64,000 nucleotides of DNA from contig NC_083602.1 in NCBI RefSeq assembly GCF_029168945.1, positions 46,127,442 through 46,191,441 on the forward strand. The letters are read 5' to 3'. Below, piece after piece: positions 22,850 through 33,700 of this stretch (position 1 is the first letter of the stretch; every line of letters starts with the position of its first letter). The notes under the pieces were generated by a model, which was not told where the DNA came from, ran no database searches, and saw only the letters and a list, made by a program, of their open reading frames with translations. A program made the position numbers and the translations under genes. Source of the stretch: Cannabis sativa (taxonomy: Eukaryota > Streptophyta > Magnoliopsida > Rosales > Cannabaceae).

Positions 22850-24113
22850 ACATGGTGAGTAGTACCACTATCTAGAATCCAAGATGTAGGAGAAAAAGGA
22901 TTGATTTTACCAGTCATGTTGTTGACTGCTGGTTGGTCTGATGTTGAGGCATCAGTAGTAGGTTGGAGTTGTTGGGTCAGCATGGAAATTAGTTGCTGGC
23001 ATTGTGCTTGAGTCAACTGGGAGTCAGTTGTTGAAACTTGATGAGTTTGAGGACGAGATGTGGAACCAGAATCTGGTTTCTTGTGATTGTTGGAGTCAGA
23101 TCTTGGTTTTCCATATCCAGGTGGAAAGCCATGGAGGAAATAAAACTTGTCCTTGTAATGCCCTGGTTTTTGGCCATGAGTACAGTGAGGGCGAGGCCGT
23201 TTGTTCTTGGATGTTTGATTTGCAGCTGGATCAGTGCTAAGTGTGGATGTTGTGGCTGTTGTAGCAGCAATGGGAGGGATGTTGTGATTACCCAAAGTTC
23301 TTTGTCTTTCTTGGTGGATCACCATAGAAAAGACTTTGTTCAAGGGTGGACATGGATCAATAAGCAAAATTTGGTCTCTAACAGCATGATAAGATTCATG
23401 CAGACCTTTGAGACATTGCAAAACTTGATCATGATTTATGGGATCATGGTTTTGTGCAGCAGCAGCACAAACACATGGTATTCTTGGCCTGAGTTGATTA
23501 ATCTCATCCCAAATAGCCGTGAGTTTAGTGAAGTAAGCACTAACAGATTCATCACCTTGATGAAGATAAAGAAGAGATTCATTGAGTTCAAAGATTCTAG
23601 GGCCATTACCTTGATTGAATCGGTTGTTGAGTACGGTCCACATCTCTGCTGCTGTGTCGAGGTACATGATACTTGTTTTGATTTCTGGAGAAACCGAGTG
23701 AATGATCCACGACATAACCATTTGATTGCATCTGTTCCAGGAGCTGTACAGAGAATCATGTGGAGGAGGTTGAGGTAAAGATCCATCAAGAAATGGTGTT
23801 TTGTTTCTGGCGCCAATGTAGAGTTTGAAATCACGCTACCATTGCTGAAAGTTGCGATCAGTGAGAACCGGAGTGGCAAGAACCAAACCAGGGTGATCTG
23901 CATTGTTGAGAAATAGGGAGATGTCACATCTTCGTATGCAGGACGATCATGAAGAGGAGGTCGAGAATCGATCGCAGTAGATCGGGAATCAGGAACTGGA
24001 GTTTCAGTTCGAGTTGTGTTGTCAGCGGAGGTTTGTTGTGGCAGAACTGGAGCAGCATCGACCATGGGAGCATCATTGGTGGTAGCTGGAATTGTGGTTC
24101 GAGTTCTCGCCAT
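22810..24113 (-). pseudogene. Copia gag and protease start
   Basis: Likely start MARTRTTIPATT at 24113. The N-terminal frame (to about 23940) shifts and resumes in the UBN2-type gag core at 23721-22810 (MVMSWIIHSVSPEIKTS, NGPRIFELNESLLYLHQG, YFTKLTAIWDEINQL). The zinc knuckle is degenerate: CTHGQKPGHYKDKF lacks the second and last cysteines of CX2CX4HX4C. The frame ends in the protease motif SWILDSGTTHHVCC with intact DSG. Gag cannot be made as one protein. Confidence 0.88.
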
Positions 24114-24165
24114 TGATGAGAGTTTGAATGTGCAAGATGAAGTTTCTTGAAGCTTCAATAGTTTG

Positions 24166-24178
24166 CATCTGATACCAT
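24166..24178 (-). other. Initiator-Met primer binding site of Copia element
   Basis: The minus strand reads TGGTATCAGATGC immediately after the 5' LTR. It carries one change from TGGTATCAGAGC. Confidence 0.75.
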
Positions 24179-24359
24179 ATTAGCTTTGAAGAGCAGAGAG
24201 AAATTAAACTTTATTGATTGGGAAAATTAGATTACAATAGCAAAATGACTGCTATATATAGCAGACTAGAGTCGATGGTGAAATAACTAACCAGCCGAAT
24301 ATATAACAGATATTAACAATCATAACTAACTTAACTAACTAAGCCTAAGTCTCTAAGAG
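24179..24359 (-). repeat. 5' LTR of Copia element
   Basis: 181 bp, 96-97% identical to 19218-19398. All six differences seen are transitions. Confidence 0.88.
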
Positions 24360-24364
24360 TTTAT

Positions 24365-25640
24365 GAAGTTAATTGCATCTTCCCTGGAGATATAGAACCA
24401 ATATCACTCCAAATTTGTACAACAAGCCCACCTATGTGTTCAGGTGGTGCCTTATGACATCCATGTCACATTTTCAGTTTCTGATTTGTATTTCAGTGGC
24501 TTCACGATCCTTCTATTTTGACCATTTAAGGAAACACTCAAAAACGACATGTAGGGATCTAAGTTCCACGTTGTTGCTCCTTATGTTTTCCTAGGCATTG
24601 GGACTTATGCCTAACTTACTCTGTACGCAGGTAACACAGGTGATGCTACCTTGCTCGGGGTTTCGGTGGCCCAAAGTTGTTTTCTTTGATCTACGTATAA
24701 AAGAAATATTGTCCACTTTAAGCTAAATATTTATGTAAATATTTTAATTTTATTTTCTTTTTGATTCTAATTTAGTTTCGATTTTTTTGTTTAAACATCG
24801 GAAATATTTCTAACCAGAATAGTGGAATTCTAATCGTCTACCCACTTTTTTGTCTTCTATATAATAGTGAAAAATAGGACCCAGTTGGATCGATGTCATT
24901 TGTTTCTTTAAGTCACATCAACACAAGAAGCAATAATGTTTCTAACATTATATATACTAAACATGTATATATGATGAACTCACTTTATAGTTAGTGATAG
25001 AGATATATATATATTTGATCAACCTTATGTATGATATCTTTCAGTTCATAGCAATTGCGTGTACATGGATTTAAAGTCATTGATGTCTTACACGCAAAAT
25101 TTTAAAAAGCTTTAATTTCCTTTGGTGTCCTGTATTAAATTTATCTTAGATATATTATTTGAGTTAGAGTGTTTCAGCCTTGTACTCAACTCAAAACCAT
25201 CCCTAAATTGCCTAACAATTACTTAACCGAAAAAAAAAAGAATATTGGTTTTTCATATATAATATTAATGGAATAACATTATATTATAAGATTAAAAGAA
25301 CCCTAAAAAATAATAATAATAAAAGAATAATAGATCAAAGCTAATACCTATGTTAATTAAGAAGCAAACTGGTTTTAGGGTATTTCTTGCAAGCGAAGTT
25401 ATTCGATAGGTAATCAGCATCTTCTGTAGTAGCATTTCTCAGGATCACAACAAACAAATTAATTATCTTACTATTCTAAAAGGGTAAAAAATTACCTGTC
25501 CCACATTTTCCTATCCCAATCTTGTCCCTCCAATCAATAATTGCCACCTATTTTTATTTTTTCTAACTCATTTATTAATCTTTCAGTGCTGTTTATTTTC
25601 CTCATTATATTAATTACTTTACTATCATCACTTTCTTCAC

Positions 25641-25697
<57 letters not shown>

Positions 25698-26007
25698 TAA
25701 TGAATGAGTAAGTATAACAAGTTGATGACCAAATATTGATAGTACCTGAATGGTTACAAAAAATCAATATAAAAATTGTATTGGTGTTTGTTTTTTGTAA
25801 TGCTATTTTTATCTTTATTTTAAACAAATTTTAAAATAATGTGATTTTGGTAGCAATTTTTATTTTATTTTTTAAAATTGTGGTAACAATTTTTTAATAA
25901 TAATTAATTATATTAAACCAATTTTAAATTATTGTTATTTTGGTAGCAATTTTTATTTTATTTTTTAAAATGGTGGTAGCAATTTTTTTAATTATAACTA
26001 ATTATAT
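24365..26007. other. Unassigned AT-rich sequence
   Basis: No gene supported. The first 250 bp continue the pre-insertion sequence of 19094-19212. The rest is AT-rich with a microsatellite (25641-25697) and a 93-bp tandem duplication (25825-26010). The 97-aa minus frame at 25534-25827 is a leucine run created by the microsatellite. Confidence 0.4.
25641..25697. repeat. (TAA)n microsatellite
   Basis: About 19 uninterrupted trinucleotide units of ATA/TAA. Probably length-polymorphic. Confidence 0.95.
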
Positions 26008-26010
26008 TAA
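25825..26010. repeat. 93-bp direct tandem duplication
   Basis: Units at 25825-25917 and 25918-26010 share ATTTTGGTAGCAATTTTTAT and the following TTTTTTAAAAT. They are diverged by several bases. The duplication abuts the MITE. Confidence 0.7.
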
Positions 26011-26016
26011 AATAAA

Positions 26017-26435
26017 AGGAAATTCTATAATGCACCCCCTTAAAAGGGATACACTGATACATCTCTATCTGTTTTAGTATTCGAAATAATTTTTTAGTCA
26101 AATTTTTTCTCATTGTCATGTAAATTATACTTATTTAAGACAACATGCAAAATTTTAAGAAATTCGGAAAAGTTTAACACGCTGAAAATTGCGTTCAAGT
26201 AGTATGTTGCACGCGTGACTATTTTATTTTATACGCGTGCAAAATGTATTGTTTGAACATTATTTTCTATATGGTAAATTATTTCGAATTTCTTAAAATT
26301 TTGTAGGATATCTTAAATAGCTATAACGTACATGAATATTAAAAAAATTAGACTAAAAAAGTTTTCTGGATGCCTAAAACAAGTAGAGGGTGACACAATA
26401 CATCCATTTTAAGGGGGTGCATTGTAGAATCACCC
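26017..26435. mobile_element. MITE with 9-bp TSD (Mutator-like)
   Basis: Terminal inverted repeats of about 29 bp: left AGGAAATTCTATAATGCACC..., right (inverted) GGGTGATTCTACAATGCACC..., both continuing to CCCTTAAAA. They are flanked by an exact 9-bp TSD TAAAATAAA (26008-26016 and 26436-26444). No coding frame. A 9-bp TSD is the hallmark of Mutator-like elements. A second copy begins 45 bp further on. Confidence 0.8.
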
Positions 26436-26479
26436 TAAAATAAATATAGCATAATTTATTTTCTAACCAAAATAAAATA

Positions 26480-26641
26480 GGGAAATTCTATAATGCACCC
26501 CCTTAAAAGGGATACACCGATACATCTCTATTTGTTTTAGTATTAAAAAATAATTTTTTTAGTCATTTTTTCTCATGGTCATCTAAATTATAGTTATTTA
26601 AAACATCCTGCCAAAATTTTAAGAAACTCGGAAAAGTTTAA
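26480..26641. mobile_element. Second MITE copy, left half only
   Basis: Starts GGGAAATTCTATAATGCACC and follows the first copy for about 160 bp (TACATCTCTAT, TTTTAAGAAACTCGG). It stops exactly where the family-2 LTR begins (26642). The right half is not found after 40397, so it was lost or lies outside. Confidence 0.75.
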
Positions 26642-28719
26642 TGTAATATCCTGATAAGTCTAATGGTAAATAATTTGGGTTTATATTTATATGATGGGTT
26701 AATTAGATAATAAGTGGGATTATAATTCTACTAATTTCTTTCGGCATAAAATTTAAATTTTGCTATAAGTGAGTAAATAAGCGTAATTTGTAAATTACGG
26801 AGATTTATATAGCATCTGTTAATGTAATATGAGCTATATGTGGAATAAAAATATTTTCAGGTTCGATGACCCTGAAGACTCGATATGTGGATAGATAAGC
26901 ATAATTTGTTAATTACAGAGATTTATTTGAAATAAATGGATATAATATGAGTTATTTGTGAAATAAAAATATTTTTAAGTTCGGCGACCCTAGAGGCCCG
27001 ATTGGAGGTCAAAAATGTCACAAGGGTTTTAGTTAGAAATATTGATGGGATTATTGGGATAAGTTGATTTTAGAAATACCAAAATATTTTGGGGTACTCG
27101 GAGTTGGCCAAATACCCTAAAAGTAGAAGTTTCTTAATGGCTAAGAAATAATAAGATAATTATTAATAATAAAATTTTTATTAATATATTATAATTACTA
27201 TTTTATTATTATTATATATTATAAATATTATATTATTATTATTTTAATATATTAAACTTGTAACTTTTAGTTATCAATTTTGTTTTATTTATATTACATA
27301 TATATATATTAAGTTTTAACATATAACAGTAGAGAAGAACGACGAACGAAACCTTCTTCCTCTTCCTTCAACAAATTTTTCTCTTTTTCTATCTATTTTC
27401 TTTGATTTTCAACCTGAAACCTAGTGATCTAAGCTCTGATAGTAGCGGGATAGCAAATTCTTAAAGGGGGAAAGCTTAAGGTATGATTTAATTTCGTTTT
27501 AAATTTAAAAACAATTGGTTTCGTATAGGGGTTTTGTGAATTAGAATAGTTATGAAGATTCTGGCCTTATAGGATTATTCTCGTGTAGTCATGGGACTAG
27601 TTCTGATGTTTACTCGTTGAAATTGAGGTTATTTTGAGTTAAAAATTGAGTTTTGAACTTTTGAAATCTTAGTCCGAACGTTAATGGCGTTTTTCATTTA
27701 AGGGCTCGATTTTTATTTTTGTTACGTAAGGATGGTAATATTTATGGTATATATGCACCCTGAGAAGTTTGGAGTTATTTAGATAAGTTTTTGTAGTGTT
27801 TCGGTGTATGCGAAAATTGGAATTTTCGAGTTTTATAGTTTTTAAAAATTCCTAAGAGATCAGAAATCGTATTTTTGTCATAACTTTTGACTTGGGCGTC
27901 CGTTTTAGACATTCTATATACTGTTTTGAAGCTTGGTATGAGCTTTATATTGTTGACAACGTCCCACGTGGAATAAATGGTAGAAAATTGAGTCATATAC
28001 AAGAGCATGGGCTACTACACTCATTGCCAATTGGTTTTGAGATGGAACCCCATGATTCTCAACATGGTATCAGAGCCATATCCCTTGCGGGTAAGTGATC
28101 ATATCCGATCTGCACCTATACAGATAGTGACCATGTCCACTCTGATACGGTTCAAGATTGATGAGCAAAAAAATAGCCATCATCTTGAGGGGGAATATTG
28201 TGGACAACGTCCCACATGGAATAAATGGTAGAGAATTGAGCCATATACAAGAACATGGGCTACTCCAGTCATTGCCAATTAGTTTTGAGATGGAACCCCA
28301 TGATTCTCAACACTCTACAATATGGTGTATGTTTTAGAGCCAAAATATATTTTAGCGTATTTATACCGCGGGATTTGATAGAAAACCCTATATTGTCTTA
28401 TGTAAATATTAAGTAGTGTTTTGGGATAAACACTTATTGGTTTACCGTTAGGGCTGAGATCATCGGGGATAGTTCTCCACTTGGGTTGGCCAAAATGTAT
28501 GAACCTGGATTAAAGGTAAGAAAAGTATATTGTACTGCATAGTACGTTATACATAATACAATTAGTATTGCAATGAATTGATTAATATTGAGATATAGTT
28601 AATATAATGAAAAGATTGATTAGTTGAGTATCGATAATGTGATGATATTATGCATGTGATATATGGGCTCACCTGATTACGTGATGCGATTTCCTGGCGA
28701 CTTACTGGGCATAAGTACG
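26642..28719 (+). repeat. Family-2 Ty3 LTR, plus orientation, part 1
   Basis: Starts TGTAATATCC and is the inverse of the LTRs at 40759-43699 and 47112-50056. It is interrupted by a TRIM (27948-28312) and then by a solo LTR at 28720. It continues at 39323-40397. Without insertions it measures about 2.8 kb, lacking only the last roughly 120 bp of the 2.94-kb LTR. It is a solo or truncated LTR with no internal region attached. Confidence 0.85.
27948..28312 (+). mobile_element. TRIM (terminal-repeat retrotransposon in miniature)
   Basis: 365 bp in total: two 117-bp terminal direct repeats (27948-28064 and 28196-28312; GACAACGTCCCAC...GATTCTCAACA), PBS TGGTATCAGAGCC directly after the first (28065-28077), and a purine tract TTGAGGGGGAA before the second. 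No coding sequence. Flanks are CTTTA and CTCTA, a 5-bp TSD with one mismatch. The intact family-2 LTR confirms the empty site (GAGCTCTACAATATGG). Placing the TSD this way makes the LTR start TATTGT rather than TG. Confidence 0.88.
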
Positions 28720-29417
28720 TGTAAAGACCGCTTAGTTTAATTTAGAAATTAGCGGATAATTAAGATTTAATTATGAAAATTATTTATAGATATTTAAATA
28801 ATTATTTATGTTGTTATATTTGAATTCTGAATGCATTTTTATGTCATATAGTGAAATTTCATAATTTTGCATTTTCGGTGGCCGGCAACAGGGAACGCGG
28901 TGTATGGCTCAGTAGAATCACAATTTAGTATTTTAGTTTAATGGGACGATTTATTTAGACATTGGGAATGTCGGGATTATTCTGGAATTTAGAGTTTTTT
29001 CAAAATACCCTTAAGTTCTCTTTAACCCCTTTTAGTGTTGGAAGGGCAAAATAGTCATTTTGCCTTTATGAGATTTGTCTTTTGTGGATTTTTAAATATG
29101 TTAGTAATCTGATTTTCTATTTTGGTTTGGCTGAACAAATAAAGAAAAAAAATCATTTTTTATAATTCATTTTATACAAAATTGGAAAAAAGAAAGCAAA
29201 GTTGCATTTTTTCTCTCAAGAACTCTCTCTCCCTCTTTCGGTTTTGCTTGGGGCTGCTAGGGCTGGGATTTTTCTTTGCAATTCATGTATTTTCTGCAAT
29301 TCTTAGAGTAATTCAAGTGGAGGTAACCTTTGTTCAAGCTTTTCTTTGTTTTCTTGAAGTTTAAGAAAAAATGAATTATTGCATGTTGGAGGAATTTGTG
29401 GTTGTGGCTGTTGTTAT
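28720..29417 (+). repeat. Solo LTR of chromovirus family 1, part 1
   Basis: Starts TGTAAAGACCGCTTAG and is homologous to the LTR at 29418-31658. It resumes at 38171-39317 after the nested element and ends GGGTGTTACA. TSD GTACG (28715-28719 and 39318-39322) brackets the whole, so this is a solo LTR of about 1.85 kb with no internal region. Confidence 0.88.
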
Positions 29418-31658
29418 TGTAAAGACCGCTTAGTTTAATTTGAAAATTAGCAGTTAATCATGTTTAATTATGAAAATTATTTATAGCTATTTAAATAATT
29501 ATTTATATTGTTATTATTGAATTCTGAGATGCATTTTATGTTATTTAGTAGTTTTCATAATTTTGCATTTCCAGTGCCCGGTAACATCGAACTCAGTGTT
29601 TGGCTCAGTAAAATCACAACTTAGTATGTTAGTAGTGTGGGACGGATTATTAGACATTGGGAATGTCGGGAATGGCCGGGAATTTAGAATTTCCCAAAAT
29701 ACCCCTTTAGTGTTATTTATGTTATTTTAGCATGGAGAGGCAAATTGGTCATTTTGCCCCATTGTTATTTTGTCCTTTAGTGGACTTAATAATTGGAAAT
29801 TATGTGTTTTATTATGCTTTTTGTTGGCTGAAGTATTAGGGGTTAAGTTACTCTTATTTCATTTTTTCCAAAGTTAGAAAAGTTAGAAGTTAGTAAAAAT
29901 TCAAAGGCTCTCTTTTCTTCTCCCTAGTTCGGTTTTGAGCAGCTGGGTTTGGGGGGAGATTCTCTTGGATTTCAAGCTGGTTTTGGCATAGATCTTGTCC
30001 TCAAGTTGTTGGTAAGATCCTTGTAGCTCTTCCTCTTAGTTTCTTGAAGATTTTTGATGAAATGTTGATGTTTGCATGCTTAGTTTAAGTTGAGATTGTT
30101 GCTGTGATTCTGTAGTTGTTGCATGAGTTAGGGTTTGATTTCTGCAATTTTTATATACTTGAATATGTGATTTTAATCAGGGTTTATTGCATGATATGTT
30201 GCTTAGTCAAGTTTTGAGTTTTAGAACTCAATCTTTGACCTTTAATGGTGAATTGAGTTTCTGTGTGTGAAGCTCGGTTTTGTTGCTTTAGAAATGTTCT
30301 AAGGGATGTATAGAACAGGTCTGGAAGGTTTGAGGTCAATTGGATTTGATGTGGTTGAGTTATGAATTTTTGAATTTCTGCCTGCGAGGAACTGGAATTC
30401 CGGTTGTGAATCCGGAATTCCGATGGGTTTTGAAAATTCCCAGAACCGGAATTCCGGTTGGACAACCGGTTTGCCGGTTGGGTGATTTTTCAGAAACCCT
30501 AGTTTTCCTCGTTTTTATGTTATTTGGGGTATTGCCATGCTTTTTATCGATAGGGAAACTTTTAGTTCCTAGTTTAAGTCCCCGGGAAGTGATTTAGCGT
30601 ATCACTTATAGTGTTGTGATTTTTATGGTTTAGGAGCCTGTAATCCGCCGCGCAGATAGTTCCAGTCAGGTTGACCGGCACACCTGAATTCGGAATTGAG
30701 GTAAGATTAGTATAACAGTATGCATATGTAGATTACATGTTTAGCGTGCATGTAGGAAGCCTGTTAGATTACATTAGATATGTATGTTGGCTTCGAACCA
30801 TCCGACTGTGTCACGTCGGTACAGGCTGGAGTATGACCAGCAGCTGGAGTATGACCAGTTCGACCGATTAGGCTGACACTGTATCACGTCAGTACATGCT
30901 GGAGTATGACCAGCAACCGGAGTATGACCGGTTCGACCGATTAGGCTGATACTTAGGTTGGTGCGTACTATTTGACGTATCACGTCGGTACAGGCTGGAG
31001 TATGACCAGCAGCTGGAGTATGACCAGTTCGACTGATTAGGCTGATACTGTAACACGTCGGTACAGGCTGGAGTATGACCAGCAGCCGGACTATGACCGG
31101 TTCGACCGATTAGGCTGTTACTTGTCAATAGTACCGTCCCTACGAACGTTCAGAACTCAGTACCGTGTTGGACACGGCAGTTAGGGGGACTCAGTATCGT
31201 GTTGGACACTGCAGTTAGGGTTATGGTCAGGGGTATGGGCGTCTGATCATGACCGGGATTTATGTATGAGTATTATTATGCTTTTCTTACTGAGTCTGTC
31301 GACTCATAGTGCTATGTTTATGTGTAGGTAAGGGCAAGTCTAGAGCTGTGGAACCGTGAGGACGAGCCTATGAAGATTGTACATGTCGGGGCGGTTAGGC
31401 CTTGAGCGTACGATCATCGGGACAGCGAGGCTATTTTCGTAATTAGTCGCTAGGCGACAAGTATTTTATATAGACAGTAAACTTTTGTAAATGGTTTTGT
31501 AATCGGGATCCCGAGTATTTTGTATAAATATTTTATAAGTTTAATTAAAAGCAAAATTTTTAATTAATCACGTTTTTCCATAAACCTCGTTGATTAGCAA
31601 CGAGCTGCACAGTATGTTTAAAATTACGTAATACGCCTATGCTAGTTAGGGTGTTACA
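29418..31658 (+). repeat. 5' LTR of plus-strand chromovirus
   Basis: 2,241 bp, TGTAAAGACC...GTGTTACA. It contains a palindrome AACCGGAATTCCGGTT at 30444-30459, an imperfect one at 30390-30405, and four tandem units at about 30811-31125. Confidence 0.92.
30811..31125 (+). repeat. Tandem repeat in chromovirus LTR
   Basis: Four units of about 73-100 bp, each with ACGTCGGTACAGGCTGGAG, then two GGAGTATGACC copies and CGACCGATTAGGCTG. The 3' LTR keeps about two units (38009-38120) and the solo LTR only a degenerate one near 38770. Copy number changes account for about 170 bp of LTR length difference. Confidence 0.85.
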
Positions 31659-31661
31659 ATT

Positions 31662-31674
31662 TGGTATCAGAGCC
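31662..31674 (+). other. Initiator-Met primer binding site
   Basis: TGGTATCAGAGCC three bases after the LTR end. Standard plant iMet primer site. Confidence 0.85.
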
Positions 31675-31902
31675 ACCAGGTTGTCTTCCGAAGATCGTCA
31701 CGACATGTACAATCATCATCAGCAATTAGCTCGTTCTACGGTTCAGTAAGCTTTTATTGCTTTAGTAGTTTATTTATTTTTATGAAATAAGAAAAGCCTG
31801 ATAGGAAGCATGTTAGTAGCCTGATAGTAGAATAGGCGCATGTTTCATTTTTAATTTCCAAATTAAGCGGCATTAGTAAGCTCTCGATGATCGTGACCTG
31901 AA

Positions 31903-33120
31903 GTGCCAACTCGGGGTTTCGAGGCTGTTCAGACTAGATGGACGCCAGATGAAATATTAGGAGTCAGGGCATCTCAGTCGGGTCAGATCAAGGTCGAGGA
32001 GCTCAGTTTTTCCCCAAGTGTTACGGGCCGAGGTAGAGGTCCCAGGGGCAGGGCTCGTGGTCGGGTGATGTCAACTCGCCACAGGCTGCCCAAGTCAATC
32101 AGGGAGCCCAGAATTGGGAGGTTAGGTTTGCTGAAATGCAAGCCATAATTGAAGAGCAAGACCTCGAGATACAGAGATTAAGGCAGCAGGGTGCTCCTGC
32201 AGTGCCTGTGCCACAAGTTCCAGTGGCACCCGCCCTTACTGCTCAGGCCGAAATAGTGGTGGCAGCCAACAGAATGGAACCTTTGTATGAACGGTTCCGA
32301 AAGCAAGCACCTCCGGTCTTTCTGGGAGGTCCAGCTGTGATGAAGGCCGAACAGTGGCTAACGGTGATCACCAAAATTCTGAATTTTATGGGTGTCACCG
32401 GTTTTGACAGAGTGGTGTGTGCCACCTTCCAGTTCCAGGAAGACGCTCTTGTCTGGTGGGACATGGTGTCTCAGATCCATGACGTCACCACCATGACCTG
32501 GGAAAGGTTCTAGGAACTCTTCAACGCCAAGTATTATAACGAGGCGGTCAGAAGCGCCAAGAGGAAAGAGTTCACCCACCTGACCCAGCGGCAGAATATG
32601 AGCATGACCGAGTATACTACTCAGTTCGACAGGTTGGCGAGGTTAGCCTCGGGTATAGTGCCAACCGACTTCAGCAAGAAAGAGAAGTACCTGGACGGGT
32701 TAAATGCGAAGATTAAACATGACTTAATGATCACCACTGACGACAAGACCACCTATGCTGAGATGGTGGAGAAGGCACTGCGAGCTGAGGGCGCAGTTGG
32801 GTGTATGTCGGAGTCAGCTAGTACTCCGGCGAGTGGCGGGGCTCCTACCCCTCCTGTATCAGGCTTTAGCAGGGGGAGTAGCGGTTCGGCCATGGACCAG
32901 AAGAGGAGAGCATCCACTGCATCTGGTGGCTCGAGTCAGAACAAGAGGTTCCGAGGGAACCAGAATAGAGGTAGTCGTCCTGGTGGTGCAGAGACCCGGT
33001 TCTCCTATCCCGAGTGCCCCAGCTGCAAAAGGCACCATCGGGGTGAATGCAAAGGTCAGGGATGCTTTCACTGTGGCATGCCCAGACACTTCAAGAGGGA
33101 TTGTCCCCAGCTCCGCTCAG
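31903..33120 (+). pseudogene. Chromovirus gag
   Basis: The frame at 31903-32148 (basic, GRGRGPRGRARGRV) shifts into the frame continuing at 32136 (MQAIIEEQDLEIQRLRQQ, coiled-coil-like), then the capsid core (ERFRKQAPPVF, WWDMVSQIHDVTTMTWERF). An in-frame TAG at 32511 interrupts it. The rest of gag runs from 32598 ([18 protein letters not shown]) to the zinc knuckle [14 protein letters not shown], an intact CX2CX4HX4C at about residues 155-168 of that frame. The minus-strand chromovirus has arginine at the TAG position. Confidence 0.9.
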
Positions 33121-33700
33121 AGGCACCGAGGGCTCCGGCGATACCCACTCCAGCTAGGGTGTTCGCCATCACTCAGGCTGATGCAGATGCCAGCCCCTCA
33201 GTTGTAACAGGTCAACTTTTTGTTAATAACTCGTTTTACTCAGTACTATTTGATTTTGGGGCTACACATTCTTATGTGGCAGCCAGAGTCTTTAGTAAAT
33301 TGGATAGACCGTATGATAGATATGAATCAGGGTTTGGAACCCTATTACCTGGCGGAGAGTTAGTTATCTCCAAAAGGTGGATTAGGTCTATGCCGATCAA
33401 AATAGATGGTAGAGAGTTAAGTGCTGACTTGATAGAGATGAGCTTAGTAGAGTTCGATATTATTTTAGGAATGGATTTCCTATCTAAATATTCGTCGAGT
33501 ATTGATTGCAAAAGGAAGATAGTGATCTTCCAACCGGAAAGTGAAGAACCTTTTGTGTTTGTTGGTTCAGTTCGGGGATCTCGGATCCCGGTGATTTCGG
33601 CCATGTCAGCTAGAGAATTATTGCATGGCGGTTGTTTAGGGTTTCTGGCCGTGGTGGTGGACACCACTCGGCCAGATACCATTCGGCCAGAGGACATCAA
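33121..33700 (+). pseudogene. Chromovirus aspartic protease
   Basis: In the same frame as gag and RT (502-aa frame 32598-34106). The active site reads [17 protein letters not shown], with DFG in place of DSG (a C-to-T change would do this), so it is probably inactive. The second block is [18 protein letters not shown]. It processes the gag-pol polyprotein in functional relatives. The other chromovirus has a different lesion in the same loop (DSR). Confidence 0.88.

Larger units (their letters stand above)
19218..24359 (-). mobile_element. Ty1/Copia retrotransposon with 181-bp LTRs (Ale-like)
   Basis: 5,142-bp element on the minus strand with LTRs 19218-19398 and 24179-24359, TSD TTTAT (19213-19217 and 24360-24364), PBS TGGTATCAGATGC and polypurine tract AAGGGGC. 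Domain order is gag, protease, integrase, RT, RNase H, which defines Copia. Short LTRs and a UBN2-type gag fit the Ale/Retrofit-like lineage (inferred). The LTRs differ at 6 of 181 positions, all transitions. Frames are broken in gag, integrase, RT (a 187-bp tandem duplication) and before RNase H. Confidence 0.92.

Noticed and set aside
25534..25827. 97-aa frame with a leucine run
   Set aside because: The run is the (TAA)n microsatellite translated. No conserved domain.
30811..31125. CRISPR-like regularly spaced repeats
   Set aside because: Units are long, imperfect and adjacent, lie inside a plant LTR, and differ in number between the two LTRs. This is tandem duplication.
31662..31674. tRNA gene from TGGTATCAGAGCC motifs
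   Set aside because: The motif is the primer complement next to LTRs. No cloverleaf sequence surrounds it.
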